64,000 nucleotides of DNA from NCBI GenBank assembly GCA_943373175.1, contig CALSBM010000001.1, forward strand, positions 1 through 64,000. Direction: 5' to 3'. The DNA comes from JAIXUI01 sp943373175 (GTDB lineage Bacteria; Bacteroidota; Bacteroidia; UBA7662; JAIXUI01). Position 1 is the first letter of the stretch, and every line of letters starts with the position of its first letter. Of the stretch, positions 16,348 through 23,672 are shown in pieces. The translations under genes were made by a program, and so were the position numbers. The notes below the pieces were generated by a model. That model was not told the origin of the DNA and made no database searches. It worked only from the letters and a program-made list of their open reading frames with translations.

Positions 16348-16572
16348 ATGAACCAATCAGTACACAATAAATCAATATCCTTTATTTGGTCAATTGCAGA
16401 CAATTGTTTGCGTGATGTTTATGTAAGAGGGTAATACCGGGATGTGATTTTACCTATGGTGGTGCTACGCAGACTCGATGCCTTACTTGAACCAACTAAA
16501 GAAGCTGTTTTGGAGGAATTGGTTTTTCAAAAAGAAGAAGCAAAGTTTACCGAGTGGGGCAGACAGTTGTAA
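16348..16572 (+). pseudogene. HsdM N-terminal remnant (type I restriction-modification)
   Basis: The + strand reads NKSISFIWSIADNCLRDVYVRG, a TAA stop at 16,432, then YRDVILPMVVLRRLDALLEP and TKEAVLEELVF. This is the start of a type I methyltransferase subunit, where GKYRDVILP is normal; a single AAA/AAG to TAA change explains the stop. The frame ends at 16,570 and the rest of the gene, hsdS and hsdR are absent. It is a truncated remnant. Confidence 0.75.
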
Positions 16573-16583
16573 ATTCAACATTG

Positions 16584-16665
16584 GTAATTCTATTGGGCAT
16601 TTGTGCAAAAGTTGGGATGTCGTTTTTCAAATGCCCCACATCGCCAAGCCGTAGCAGTTAGTGCA
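16584..16665 (+). other. attC-like palindrome upstream of the Fic gene
   Basis: TGGGCATTTG (16,593-16,602) is complementary to CAAATGCCCCA (16,627-16,637), and a CAGTTAGTGC core follows near 16,656. The arrangement resembles the right half of the attC-type sites elsewhere here, though the left core is unclear. Confidence 0.4.
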
Positions 16666-16720
16666 AGGCGTGACGAACCAACAACACGACAACCGCACGA
16701 CTGAAAACAATGATTGTTTT

Positions 16721-16813
16721 CGTATCATAATCAAATCTAAACGTATCATATCGTTTCATTTATTATTGGCGGTTTTAAATCTTAATCGCATCTTTGCGTA
16801 TCAAATCGTATCA
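16721..16813 (+). promoter_or_regulatory. Repeated CGTATCAWATCGTWTCA operator-like sites
   Basis: CGTATCATATCGTTTCA at 16,742-16,758 and CGTATCAAATCGTATCA at 16,797-16,813 differ at only two positions. A partial third copy, CGTATCATAATCAAATC, starts at 16,721. Each is a direct repeat of CGTWTCA ten bases apart. The last ends two bases before the Fic ATG, so bound protein would block translation or transcription. The Fic protein's own winged-helix domain is the obvious candidate binder. Confidence 0.55.
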
Positions 16814-16815
16814 AA

Positions 16816-17856
16816 ATGGACAACGAAGTATATAATTTTAAACTAAAAATTGATTGGAAGCTGATTAACTTAATCAGTGAAATAGACCGTTTTGATGCAA
16901 ATTGGACAGCTATTGAACGCAGAGAAGGACAAAGCCTCAAAGAGTTGAAAAGCATTGCTACTGTGCGAAGCGTAGGAGCTTCAAACCGTATTGAAGGCAA
17001 CAGAATGAGTGATGAAGAAGTTGATGTGTTGCTTCAAAAAATTGATATTACCAAGCTTACGGACAGAGAATCGCAAGAAGTAGTCGGTTATTTTGAAGTA
17101 CTGGACTTGATTTCGGAATCTTATGAAAACATCAGCGTTACCGAAAGCCATATCAAAAGTTTACATAATAGTTTGATGAAATACAGTGCCAAAGACGAAT
17201 GGCATAAAGGCAATTATAAGCTGCATAGTAATGCGGTTGAAGCCACATTTCCTGACGGCACAAGACAAATCATTTTTCAAACCACCGAAGCGGGATTTGC
17301 CACCGAAGATGCCATAAGGGCTTTGCTCAATTGGTATAATTCCGAAACGGAAGTACACACGTTAATCAAAGTAGCGTCTTTTGTTTATGATTTTTTGAGC
17401 GTTCACCCATTTCAAGACGGAAACGGCAGGTTAAGCCGTTTGATTTCAACGCTTTTGCTGCTCAAAAATGGATATAAATGGATACAATACGTGAGTTTTG
17501 AACACGAAATAGAAAACCGAAAAAACGAATATTATCAGGTGCTTAAAAGTTGTCAGGCACAACGCCCAAACGAAGATGTAACCGTTTGGATACAGTTCTT
17601 TTTGAATTGCTTGTCAAATATCCAATCGCAACTGCTGACGAAATTGCAAAAGAATGGAATGGAAACACAGCTTTCGCCCAAAGAAAAATCAATTTATTCT
17701 ATTATTCAAAACCGTCCGAACATCCAGTCGGGAGAAATTGCCGAAAAGTTGGCGATACCTGCACCAACCGTAAAACGCATTTTGTCAGAGTTGCTCAACA
17801 AAGGATTAATTGAAAAACTAGGAAACGGACGCAATGTGAGTTACACGATAAAATAA
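16816..17856 (+). CDS. Fic-domain AMP-transferase with inhibitory helix and winged helix
   Basis: The 346-residue protein has a DUF4172/Fic_N-like N-terminus. It includes the inhibitory motif SNRIEGN (Ser56-Asn62, with Glu60 to block ATP), which makes it a self-inhibited class II Fic protein. The catalytic loop HPFQDGNGRLSR is complete (His197 to Arg208), so AMP transfer to a protein hydroxyl is expected. Residues 275-346 form a winged helix (IQSGEIAEKLAIPAPTVKRILSELLNKGLI). Length is normal. The repeats just upstream suggest autoregulation. Target proteins are unknown. Confidence 0.92.
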   Translation: MDNEVYNFKLKIDWKLINLISEIDRFDANWTAIERREGQSLKELKSIATVRSVGASNRIEGNRMSDEEVDVLLQKIDITKLTDRESQEVVGYFEVLDLISESYENISVTESHIKSLHNSLMKYSAKDEWHKGNYKLHSNAVEATFPDGTRQIIFQTTEAGFATEDAIRALLNWYNSETEVHTLIKVASFVYDFLSVHPFQDGNGRLSRLISTLLLLKNGYKWIQYVSFEHEIENRKNEYYQVLKSCQAQRPNEDVTVWIQFFLNCLSNIQSQLLTKLQKNGMETQLSPKEKSIYSIIQNRPNIQSGEIAEKLAIPAPTVKRILSELLNKGLIEKLGNGRNVSYTIK

Positions 17857-17858
17857 CA

Positions 17859-17921
17859 ATGAAAGTTAATAGAATTACTGACCCAACAAATATTAAAATC
17901 GCCCAGCTACTAATCGAGTAA
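17859..17921 (+). CDS. Truncated 20-codon reading frame after fic
   Basis: ATG at 17,859 opens MKVNRITDPTNIKIAQLLIE and then meets a TAA contributed by the intron-derivative junction. It probably was the start of a second gene that was cut off when the site was remodelled. It could also be chance. Confidence 0.3.
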   Translation: MKVNRITDPTNIKIAQLLIE

Positions 17922-18097
17922 CGCAGCGCAATTTCACCCCTACGTTATCACAGAACGGTGCTTGATTCTCTCACATCACACGGCTCATCAGAAATGGGTT
18001 TCATTCTCCCTTTCTACCGAGTGGTTTGATAATGTTGTCCGACCAAAATCATCGGGAAGCCTTCTCCCAACATTTCCCTATTTTTGTCAGGGCACAC
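17913..18097 (-). mobile_element. 185-nt group II intron derivative (remnant 3)
   Basis: It has the same length, ends and domain V offset as remnant 2. The - strand starts GTGTGCCCTGAC at 18,097, domain V lies at 17,953-17,986 (GAGCCGTGTGATGTGAGAG start, AGC triad kept), and the junction is GAT|TAG at 17,913. The shared central segment reads GAGTGGTTTGATAATGTTG on the + strand. The two copies align without visible gaps, with roughly one base in seven different. It is inserted in the left core of the attC-like site at 18,098. Confidence 0.68.
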
Positions 18098-18240
18098 ACA
18101 AGTTATTGCCAAAAGCGGAACTGAACGGCTTCGATTGGGCATTTGTGCAAAGTTCAACTTCTGTCCTTCGATTGAACTTTTGCGCTAAAAATCCCGGCCT
18201 TCGGCAATACCCTAACCGTTATCTTAAACCTACCGGTAAA
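18098..18240 (+). other. attC-like site hosting intron derivative 3
   Basis: Outer arms GTTATTGCC (18,102-18,110) and GGCAATA (18,204-18,210) pair. Inner arms TTTGTGCAAAGTTCAA and TTGAACTTTTGCGC pair over about 15 bp. The right core AACCGTTATC follows at 18,215-18,224. The left core CTA is on the far side of the intron derivative at 17,910-17,912. The VOC lipoprotein gene begins 18 bp after the site. Confidence 0.55.
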
Positions 18241-18257
18241 TTGACAGAATCAGCTAA

Positions 18258-18746
18258 ATGAATAGAACTAAAAGCCTATTGACAACAATTATTTTTGGAG
18301 TGTTAATTCTACTTCTAACCACTTGTGGCGACAATCCAAAAACAACAATTAAACTAACTGACAAAAAGCTTATGATAAAAAAATCAAACCCCGTTGTTTA
18401 TTTTGAAATCCCAGTGACGGACATGGAAAGAGCAATAAAGTTTTACAAAGCTGTATTCCACTTTGACTTTGACAAAGAAACGATTGACAAGAATGAAATG
18501 GCGTTGTTCCCTTTTTCTGATGATTACTCGGGAATTTCAGGAGCATTAGCAAAAGGAGAAATTTACAAGCCGACAAAGGATGGTGTTGTGATATATTTCA
18601 AGACAGAAAACATTGATGCGACACTTAAGTTGGCTTCATCAAATGGTGGACAAATTCTTTATCCAAAAATAGACAATGGAATTGGACTTGTTGCTGAATT
18701 TGAAGACTCAGAAGGGAACAGAATTGCATTATATCAAACTAAATAA
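18258..18746 (+). CDS. VOC-family lipoprotein
   Basis: The 162-residue protein starts with a lipoprotein signal ending LLLTTC (Cys23), so it should be lipid-anchored. One VOC module follows: NPVVYFEIPVTDMERAIKFYKAVF, SGISGALAKGE, VVIYFKTENIDATLKLA and VAEFEDSEGNRIALYQ. Export of a VOC protein is unusual, though the gene at 9,430 also carries a signal. An internal start at residue 39 (MIKKSNPV) would give a cytosolic form. It follows an attC-like core directly and stands alone as a one-gene cassette. Confidence 0.82.
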   Translation: MNRTKSLLTTIIFGVLILLLTTCGDNPKTTIKLTDKKLMIKKSNPVVYFEIPVTDMERAIKFYKAVFHFDFDKETIDKNEMALFPFSDDYSGISGALAKGEIYKPTKDGVVIYFKTENIDATLKLASSNGGQILYPKIDNGIGLVAEFEDSEGNRIALYQTK

Positions 18747-18769
18747 TGACGACAGAAAAAACCTTCGCT

Positions 18770-18950
18770 AACATCCCTCCAAACAGCCTCAGCCCCTATA
18801 CCAAAAGCACTCCATCAATCATCTTACCGGGAGATTTTGCATTACGAGGTGTTGGCCGGCACCTGCTGTTGAAGGGTGTGGACGGGGGATTCCTTTTAGG
18901 GGCAGAAGTAGCGGTGTGAGGGAGAATTAAGGGGTCAACATGCTCCGGAA
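18770..18950 (+). repeat. Recombinase-tail module 6 (left end only) and IS21-like end
   Basis: GCTAACATCCCTCC begins a worn left end. The ACCAAAAGC...GGGAGATTTTGC hairpin is degenerate, and the stretch GAGGTGTTGGCCGGCACCTG matches the same stretch in modules 3 and 5. It breaks off near 18,880. At 18,931 GGGGTCAACATGCTCCGG resembles an IS21-type end. No palindrome, core or recombinase tail follows. Confidence 0.55.
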
Positions 18951-19099
18951 TCCGGCCTGCACAAGGCTTTTGCCGTTGACCGCAACCCTTAGAAAGGCAT
19001 AATGGTGGAAGAGAACTTATTAACTGAATAATAATAATTAAGATACAGCTACTAAGACTATAAATTTCATATTTACAACTCAATTCTAAATCAATAAAA

Positions 19100-19456
19100 A
19101 TGACAACAGCAGAGGTAGCGAACCAATTGGTAGAACTTTGTCGCCAAGGAAAAATTGACGAAGTACATGAAACTTTGTTTGCGGATGATGCACAAAGCAT
19201 TGAAGCAAACGAGACGATGGGGCCTAAAGTTGTAACAGGCTTGGATGCCATCAAAGAAAAAGCAATTGCATTTCAATCAGGAGTTGAAGAATTCCACAGT
19301 GCGACAATTTCTGACCCAATTGTAGCAGGAAATAGTTTTGCAATTACATGGGCGATGGATGCCACGTTCAAAGGAAGTGGAAGAATGGTGATTGAAGAAG
19401 TTTGTACTTATCAAGTTAAAGACGGTAAGATTACCCTAGAGCAGTTCTTCTATTAA
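19100..19456 (+). CDS. SnoaL-like / NTF2-fold protein
   Basis: The 118-residue protein reads MTTAEVANQLVELCRQGKID then VTGLDAIKEKAIAFQSGVEEFHS and closes with EEVCTYQVKDGKITLEQFFY. This matches the SnoaL-like branch of the NTF2 fold. It is cytosolic. Most such stand-alone proteins have no proven activity. A good terminator follows directly, so it is probably a single-gene unit. Confidence 0.85.
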   Translation: MTTAEVANQLVELCRQGKIDEVHETLFADDAQSIEANETMGPKVVTGLDAIKEKAIAFQSGVEEFHSATISDPIVAGNSFAITWAMDATFKGSGRMVIEEVCTYQVKDGKITLEQFFY

Positions 19457-19478
19457 TCTCAAGACGTACAAAACCGAG

Positions 19479-19514
19479 AGTCAAAGAATGATTACGCATT
19501 ATTCTTTGACTTTT
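19479..19514 (+). terminator. Intrinsic terminator after the SnoaL-like gene
   Basis: AGTCAAAGAAT (19,479-19,489) pairs with ATTCTTTGACT (19,501-19,511), followed by TTT. It stands 22 bp after the stop codon. Confidence 0.72.
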
Positions 19515-19810
19515 GGTGTGGTTGACAATGACCGCAGCCAACTTTATATTTTGTGTACGTCGGACTTAATGTTCAAAATTAGGCTGTTAGAATCGCTTTA
19601 CTTGGGTTCTAACTTGAAGCAATTCCATTACACTGGTACTAGCTAACTATTTATTTCTATATTTAGATTCAGTTCCGGGGATGTACAAACAACAATACTC
19701 TTCCTGAACAAAGCCCGTTTGTTTGCATTCAGCTTAAACAACGACTTTCAAAAAATTGAGACAGAAAACGACAATCAAAAAGCAATAATAGCTTTTTTAA
19801 AACTCTCACA
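19515..19810. other. Intergenic, nothing recognised
   Basis: The AT-rich stretch before the aldo/keto reductase shows no gene, palindrome or repeat that I can tie to others in the window. Confidence 0.4.
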
Positions 19811-20767
19811 ATGAAGCAAACAACAACATTAGGACAAAGTACTCTACAAGTCAATAGGATTGGACTTGGTTGCATGGGAATGTCAGAGTTTTATGGCTCT
19901 TTTAACGAAGATGAATCCATTAATACTTTACATCAAGCCATCGAATTAGGAGTAAATTTTTTCGACACAGCCGACATGTATGGTTGGGGCGAGAATGAAC
20001 GATTATTAGGAAGAGCATTCAAAGGACGATGGAGTGAGGTAGTGTTAGCAACTAAGTTTGCTGTAATGCGCGGCCCCAATGGCGAATTCCTTGGGCTTAA
20101 CGGTAAGCCTGAATATATAAAACAAGCTTGTGAACAAAGTCTTCAAAATTTAGGAGTTGATGCAATCGATTTGTATTACATGCATCGTAAAGATCCGAAA
20201 GTAGAAATTGAAGAAATTGTTGGTACAATGAGCGACTTGGTAAAGCAAGGAAAGGTAAAGCACTTAGGCATTTGTGAAGCGAATGTTGAAATGATTCGTA
20301 AGGCACATGCCGTTCACCCGCTTACTGCCGTGCAAAACGAGTATTCTTTGTGGAGCCGAGAACCTGAACAAGAGATTTTGGATGTGTGTCAAGAACTCGG
20401 AATCACCTTTGTCGCTTACAGCCCACTTGGGCGAGGGTTCTTAACAGGGGCAATCAAAAGTAGAGCAGATTTAGAAGCAAATGATTGGCGACTAACACTT
20501 CCTCGATTTACAGAAGAAGCGATAAAGGAAAATATAAAATTTGTTGAGGTTGTGGAACAAATAGCGCAAGAAAAAAATGTTTCCAAAGCACAAGTCGCTC
20601 TTGCTTGGGTTCTTTGTCAAAACGACGAAATCGTGACTATTCCCGGTACTAGAAAAGTTCACCGTCTTGAAGAGAATTTAGGTGCATTTAATGTAGAATT
20701 AACTAAAACCGATTTGGCAACAATTCAAAATTCTATGCCTACACAAACAATTGGAACTCGTTATTAA
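19811..20767 (+). CDS. Aldo/keto reductase
   Basis: The 318-residue (beta/alpha)8 protein has NAD(P)H-dependent aldo/keto reductase marks: NRIGLGCMGMSEFYG, the catalytic tetrad Asp and Tyr in FFDTADMYGWGENE, Lys in LATKFA and His in YYMHRKD, followed by KVKHLGICEAN, YSPLGRGFLTG and VTIPGTRKVHRLEEN. It fits the AKR13-like group. The physiological carbonyl substrate is unknown. It stands alone, with over 300 bp on either side. Confidence 0.93.
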   Translation: MKQTTTLGQSTLQVNRIGLGCMGMSEFYGSFNEDESINTLHQAIELGVNFFDTADMYGWGENERLLGRAFKGRWSEVVLATKFAVMRGPNGEFLGLNGKPEYIKQACEQSLQNLGVDAIDLYYMHRKDPKVEIEEIVGTMSDLVKQGKVKHLGICEANVEMIRKAHAVHPLTAVQNEYSLWSREPEQEILDVCQELGITFVAYSPLGRGFLTGAIKSRADLEANDWRLTLPRFTEEAIKENIKFVEVVEQIAQEKNVSKAQVALAWVLCQNDEIVTIPGTRKVHRLEENLGAFNVELTKTDLATIQNSMPTQTIGTRY

Positions 20768-21123
20768 TAATTTGAGGGCCTAGGTATTATCTCCTTCGTT
20801 TATTTAAGCTAATTCCATTTCTCTCTGGGAAGATCTGAAGAAGACAATTAAGGGAAAGACCGCTTTTGAACGTAATGCCTAAGTTAAAATGTTGAAAAAT
20901 AACTGTTATACTTTTAATTGAATTCTTCAAGCTAACGAAATTGAGAATTCTTGGTTGTGGACACTAAAAGCGAATTAAAAACACCGAACCGTTAATTGCA
21001 CCATTAAGCAAATTGACTGTTTCATGGTTAAAGGTAGCTTAGCACTTCTTTTCAAATTATTAATGATAAACAGCTTATTTCACATCGAAATCGCCAATTT
21101 TTTGTGGCCGTAAAACGTCAGAG
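20768..21123. other. Intergenic, possible attC right core
   Basis: No gene. Near the right end GTGGCCGTAAAACGTCAGAG resembles the right arm and core of the attC-like site at 4,286 (AAAACGTCAGG). As there, it is followed immediately by a CTGTG/CATGAAAAAACTC element end. A left arm could not be identified. Confidence 0.4.
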
Positions 21124-21223
21124 CATGAAAAAACTCAAAGTGAAAGACTTTTGAATTCTGAATTTAAATATTTCTTCGAGAAGTATCTGAATATTTCAAA
21201 GAGTATATTTAGTTTTTTCACAG
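21124..21223. mobile_element. 100-bp MITE-like element
   Basis: The left end CATGAAAAAACTC (21,124-21,136) and right end TTTAGTTTTTTCACAG (21,208-21,223) are inverted copies of the ends seen at 4,420. The interior AAATATTTCTTCGAGAAG... is itself partly palindromic. There is no coding content. The next gene starts 11 bp after the right end, so the element may supply its promoter region. Confidence 0.55.
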
Positions 21224-21234
21224 AATGATGATAA

Positions 21235-21855
21235 ATGAAAGACCTACTAGCCATAATAATCATTGAAAGACAGACACTTTTTCGCGGTCTGACAATTTCG
21301 TTTTTATTAATTTTGCCTTTTACATTTCTGCCGACAATTATTAGTAATGGCTGGACAATTCAACCAATAATTGAAAGAATACCCGACTCGACATTTTATT
21401 CATTTGAATTTTCATTTATTGTGGTTGTAGCTTCTATTATTCAAAATTACAATAACCTTGTTGTCAGAAAAAAAATATTCGACAGGCCAGCATTTAAAAA
21501 ACTTGACTTTTATGGCCGCTTTTACGGTTTAGGCAGTATTGTAAATGAACTTGAGACTTTTCTTTTAGGCAAAGTTGACAACTACTATTTCAGACTAAAT
21601 ATTATTGACCCTGACCTAAAGAAATTCAAAGTTCAAATAACACCACTAATTGACTATACAGACAATGAAGAACTGAAAGAAAAGTTGAAAAAAGAATATA
21701 ATTTTAAAGAAGACTTGTTGTTATGCCAAGTTACTACCCTCACCGATAATGACCTTAAAAACGAAAATATACTATGGGATAAATTATTATATTTGGACAA
21801 ACTATTAGCGGAATTAGGGGCAATAAAACTTAAAGTTGACGAAGATGAACTTTAA
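21235..21855 (+). CDS. Hypothetical membrane protein with two N-terminal helices
   Basis: The 206-residue protein has membrane segments near residues 17-37 (GLTISFLLILPFTFLPTII) and 57-72 (FSFIVVVASIIQNY). A cytosolic domain of about 130 residues follows, rich in charged helices and strands (FYGRFYGLGSIVNELETFLLG; LYLDKLLAELGAIKLKV). I do not recognise the family. It is the only gene between a miniature element and intron remnant 4, as in a cassette. Confidence 0.6.
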   Translation: MKDLLAIIIIERQTLFRGLTISFLLILPFTFLPTIISNGWTIQPIIERIPDSTFYSFEFSFIVVVASIIQNYNNLVVRKKIFDRPAFKKLDFYGRFYGLGSIVNELETFLLGKVDNYYFRLNIIDPDLKKFKVQITPLIDYTDNEELKEKLKKEYNFKEDLLLCQVTTLTDNDLKNENILWDKLLYLDKLLAELGAIKLKVDEDEL

Positions 21856-21881
21856 ACATAAGACAGAAAGCCGACTACCTA

Positions 21882-22240
21882 ATAAGTAACCCTTCGCAAT
21901 TTCACCCTTACGATCTCACATAACCGTGCTTGATACGCACGCATCACACGGCTCTTTAGAAATGTTTGTGCCGTTTAAAAATAGCATTTCCTCGTGAAGG
22001 AATAGCAAAACCACTTGGTTTGTTGCCCGTGTACCAATAATTGCTGCTACTCTTTCATCTTGCACCCTAGCCAATTGATGGCAGCTCCCGTGAATTTCTT
22101 GTACTTCTTCTTGCACCATTTCACTTCATTACGCTGAAATTGATATGGGCATAAATCTTTAACATGCTGCTGTGGGCAAACTTCCCGTAATACGTAATCC
22201 AATCTCTTACTTTTATATTTAATAGTGCAAATAGGTTATT
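21882..22240 (-). mobile_element. Group II intron 3' remnant 4
   Basis: On the - strand a worn maturase C-terminus (WCKKKYKKFTG, then a LVHGQQTKWF-like tail) precedes domain V at 21,921-21,954, which starts GAGCCGTGTGATGCGTGCG. The last base of the 3' strand of domain V is changed (GGTTA instead of GGTTC), a change shared with remnant 5. The exon junction is at 21,881/21,882 with TAGGTAGTCGGC on the exon side. It aligns with remnant 1 over its whole length and stops at the same IS21-like end. Confidence 0.72.
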
Positions 22241-22258
22241 CTGGAGCACTTTGACCCC
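22241..22258. mobile_element. IS21-like terminal remnant
   Basis: CTGGAGCACTTTGACCCC matches in outline the sequence at the right border of intron remnant 1 (6,523-6,543). Both remnants are cut at the same place, which implies the composite (IS end plus intron fragment) was copied as one piece. Confidence 0.4.
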
Positions 22259-22761
22259 TGTAAGCATAAATCTTCAGTAGATCAGTTTTGAATAAAACAA
22301 GTGGGTCAGAATAGTGTGAAATCTCCATGAATGGTGAAATCCCTGACAACTTTTAGCAATTGGAATGCTGACATCTATTAAATGAACTTTGCATCCTGTA
22401 TATTAGACGTAGCACTATAGCCCAATACAGAAATCAGGAGATTGGATACTTTGCTTTGCAGGGCGTTGGCTCAACCCAATTAGGATGCGAAACGAAATTG
22501 AAACAGAAAAACTACTGGCAAAACTCAAAACCCGGAAACATAAATACCTAGAAACAGACGCTTCACACTCAAAACGAGGCATTTTAAGCCTCTACATCGC
22601 ACCCTAATTTTGCTCTCAAAAAATAACCGCCTAAAAATGTACTGCCTAAATCAGTCCAAAACTTCAAAAACAGCCTTCTTGAAGGGGCGAAAAATGAATC
22701 GTTTCACAGACTGCTGTTAGCTACAACCCACTGTTTGCAGTGAGAGTAAAGATCTCTACCT
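22259..22761. other. Intergenic with IS 3' end remnant
   Basis: A 40-codon frame at 22,485-22,607 (MRNEIETEKLLAKLKTRKHK...) is unsupported. From about 22,620 the sequence resembles the right end of the miniature element at 4,680-4,776, ending GAATCGTTTCACAG at 22,702-22,715. The left end of that IS is not visible nearby. The core-like CTGCTGTTAGCTACAACCC follows at 22,718, just before the zeta-toxin-like gene. Confidence 0.45.
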
Positions 22762-22767
22762 TTGAGT

Positions 22768-23358
22768 ATGCAGGATAAGAAGCTATACATAATAAGTGGT
22801 TGCAATGGAGCTGGAAAGACTACAGCCTCATTCAACATTCTGCCTGATCTTCTTAATTGTAAAGAGTTCGTAAACGCTGACGAAATTGCTAGTGGACTTT
22901 CACCATTTCAGCCGGAAAAAGTTTCAATTGAAGCCGGAAGATTGATGCTCAAACGAATTGAAGAGTTAATAAACTCAAACCAAGACTTTTCCTTTGAAAC
23001 AACTCTTTCTACAAAGTCATTCATCAATACAATAGAAAAAGCAAAGTCTAAAGGTTACTATATCACGCTAATTTTCTTTTGGCTTGAATCGGTAGAATTA
23101 GCAAAAGATAGGGTTCAAAAAAGAGTATTGGAAGGAGGCCATAATATTGAACCAGATGTTATTGAAAGAAGATATAAAGCTGGAATTAAAAATCTTTTTC
23201 ATAGGTATTCTAACAGAGTTGATTCTTTGCTAATCTTTGATAACTCTAAACCTGAATCAGAATTGATCGCAGAAAAAGAAATTGAAACCGAAAATTTCAC
23301 AATACATAATTCTCAAAAGTTCAACAAATTAATAACAATTTCCAATGAGCAACGATGA
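22768..23358 (+). CDS. Zeta-toxin-like P-loop kinase
   Basis: The start is taken at ATG 22,768; a TTG two codons earlier is less likely. The roughly 196-residue protein has a Walker A motif ISGCNGAGKTTASF near the N-terminus, a FVNADEIASGLSPF segment, FETTLSTKSFINTIEKAKSKGY and RVLEGGHNIEPDVIERRYKAG, all features of zeta-like kinases. Zeta toxins phosphorylate UDP-GlcNAc, but many chromosomal relatives lack proven toxicity. Its 3' end overlaps a small basic gene by 14 bp. The epsilon-type antitoxin is absent. Confidence 0.85.
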   Translation: MQDKKLYIISGCNGAGKTTASFNILPDLLNCKEFVNADEIASGLSPFQPEKVSIEAGRLMLKRIEELINSNQDFSFETTLSTKSFINTIEKAKSKGYYITLIFFWLESVELAKDRVQKRVLEGGHNIEPDVIERRYKAGIKNLFHRYSNRVDSLLIFDNSKPESELIAEKEIETENFTIHNSQKFNKLITISNEQR

Positions 23359-23491
23359 GAGAGAAATTCTAAAGGAGAAAATTAAACGAGCAATAAAAAT
23401 ATCTTCTCAAAAACTAATTGAGAAAAAGAAAGCTCTAGGTCAAACACTTGTAATAAGCGAAGATGGAAAAATTAGAATAATTGAGCCTTAA
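23345..23491 (+). CDS. Small basic partner protein of the zeta-like kinase
   Basis: ATG at 23,345, inside the end of the kinase gene, opens 48 codons: MSNDEREILKEKIKRAIKIS, then a QKLIEKKKALGQTLVISEDG segment and KIRIIEP. It is a helical, lysine-rich leader followed by a short beta hairpin. The overlap implies coupled translation. I recall similar small proteins behind zeta-like kinases in Bacteroidota, which suggests an antitoxin or regulator, but this is inference. Confidence 0.62.
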   Translation: MSNDEREILKEKIKRAIKISSQKLIEKKKALGQTLVISEDGKIRIIEP

Positions 23492-23512
23492 ATATAAAAA
23501 GGCCAACTGCTA

Positions 23513-23672
23513 ATCGAGTAACCTTACGCAATCTCACCCCTACGATCTCACATAACCGTGCTTGATACGCTCGCATCACACGGCTCTACAGCAATAGGTT
23601 TTCCACTTAAAAATAGCGCTTCCTCGTGATTGGTTAGGAACACCAATAGATTTGTTGCCAGTGTATAAAAGG
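23513..23672 (-). mobile_element. Group II intron 3' remnant 5
   Basis: The exon junction is at 23,512/23,513 (TAGCAGTTGGCC on the exon side). Domain V lies at 23,553-23,586 and starts GAGCCGTGTGATGCGAGCG. About 85 bp of maturase C-terminal sequence similar to remnant 4 remain. The 5' part is lost. It directly follows the zeta kinase unit by 21 bp. Confidence 0.68.

Noticed and set aside
16348..16572. Functional type I methyltransferase
   Set aside because: Only 74 codons with an in-frame stop remain, and no hsdS or hsdR follows.
18796..19254. Minus-strand 152-residue gene
   Set aside because: It spans module 6 and the opposite strand of the SnoaL-like gene; composition is typical of a shadow.
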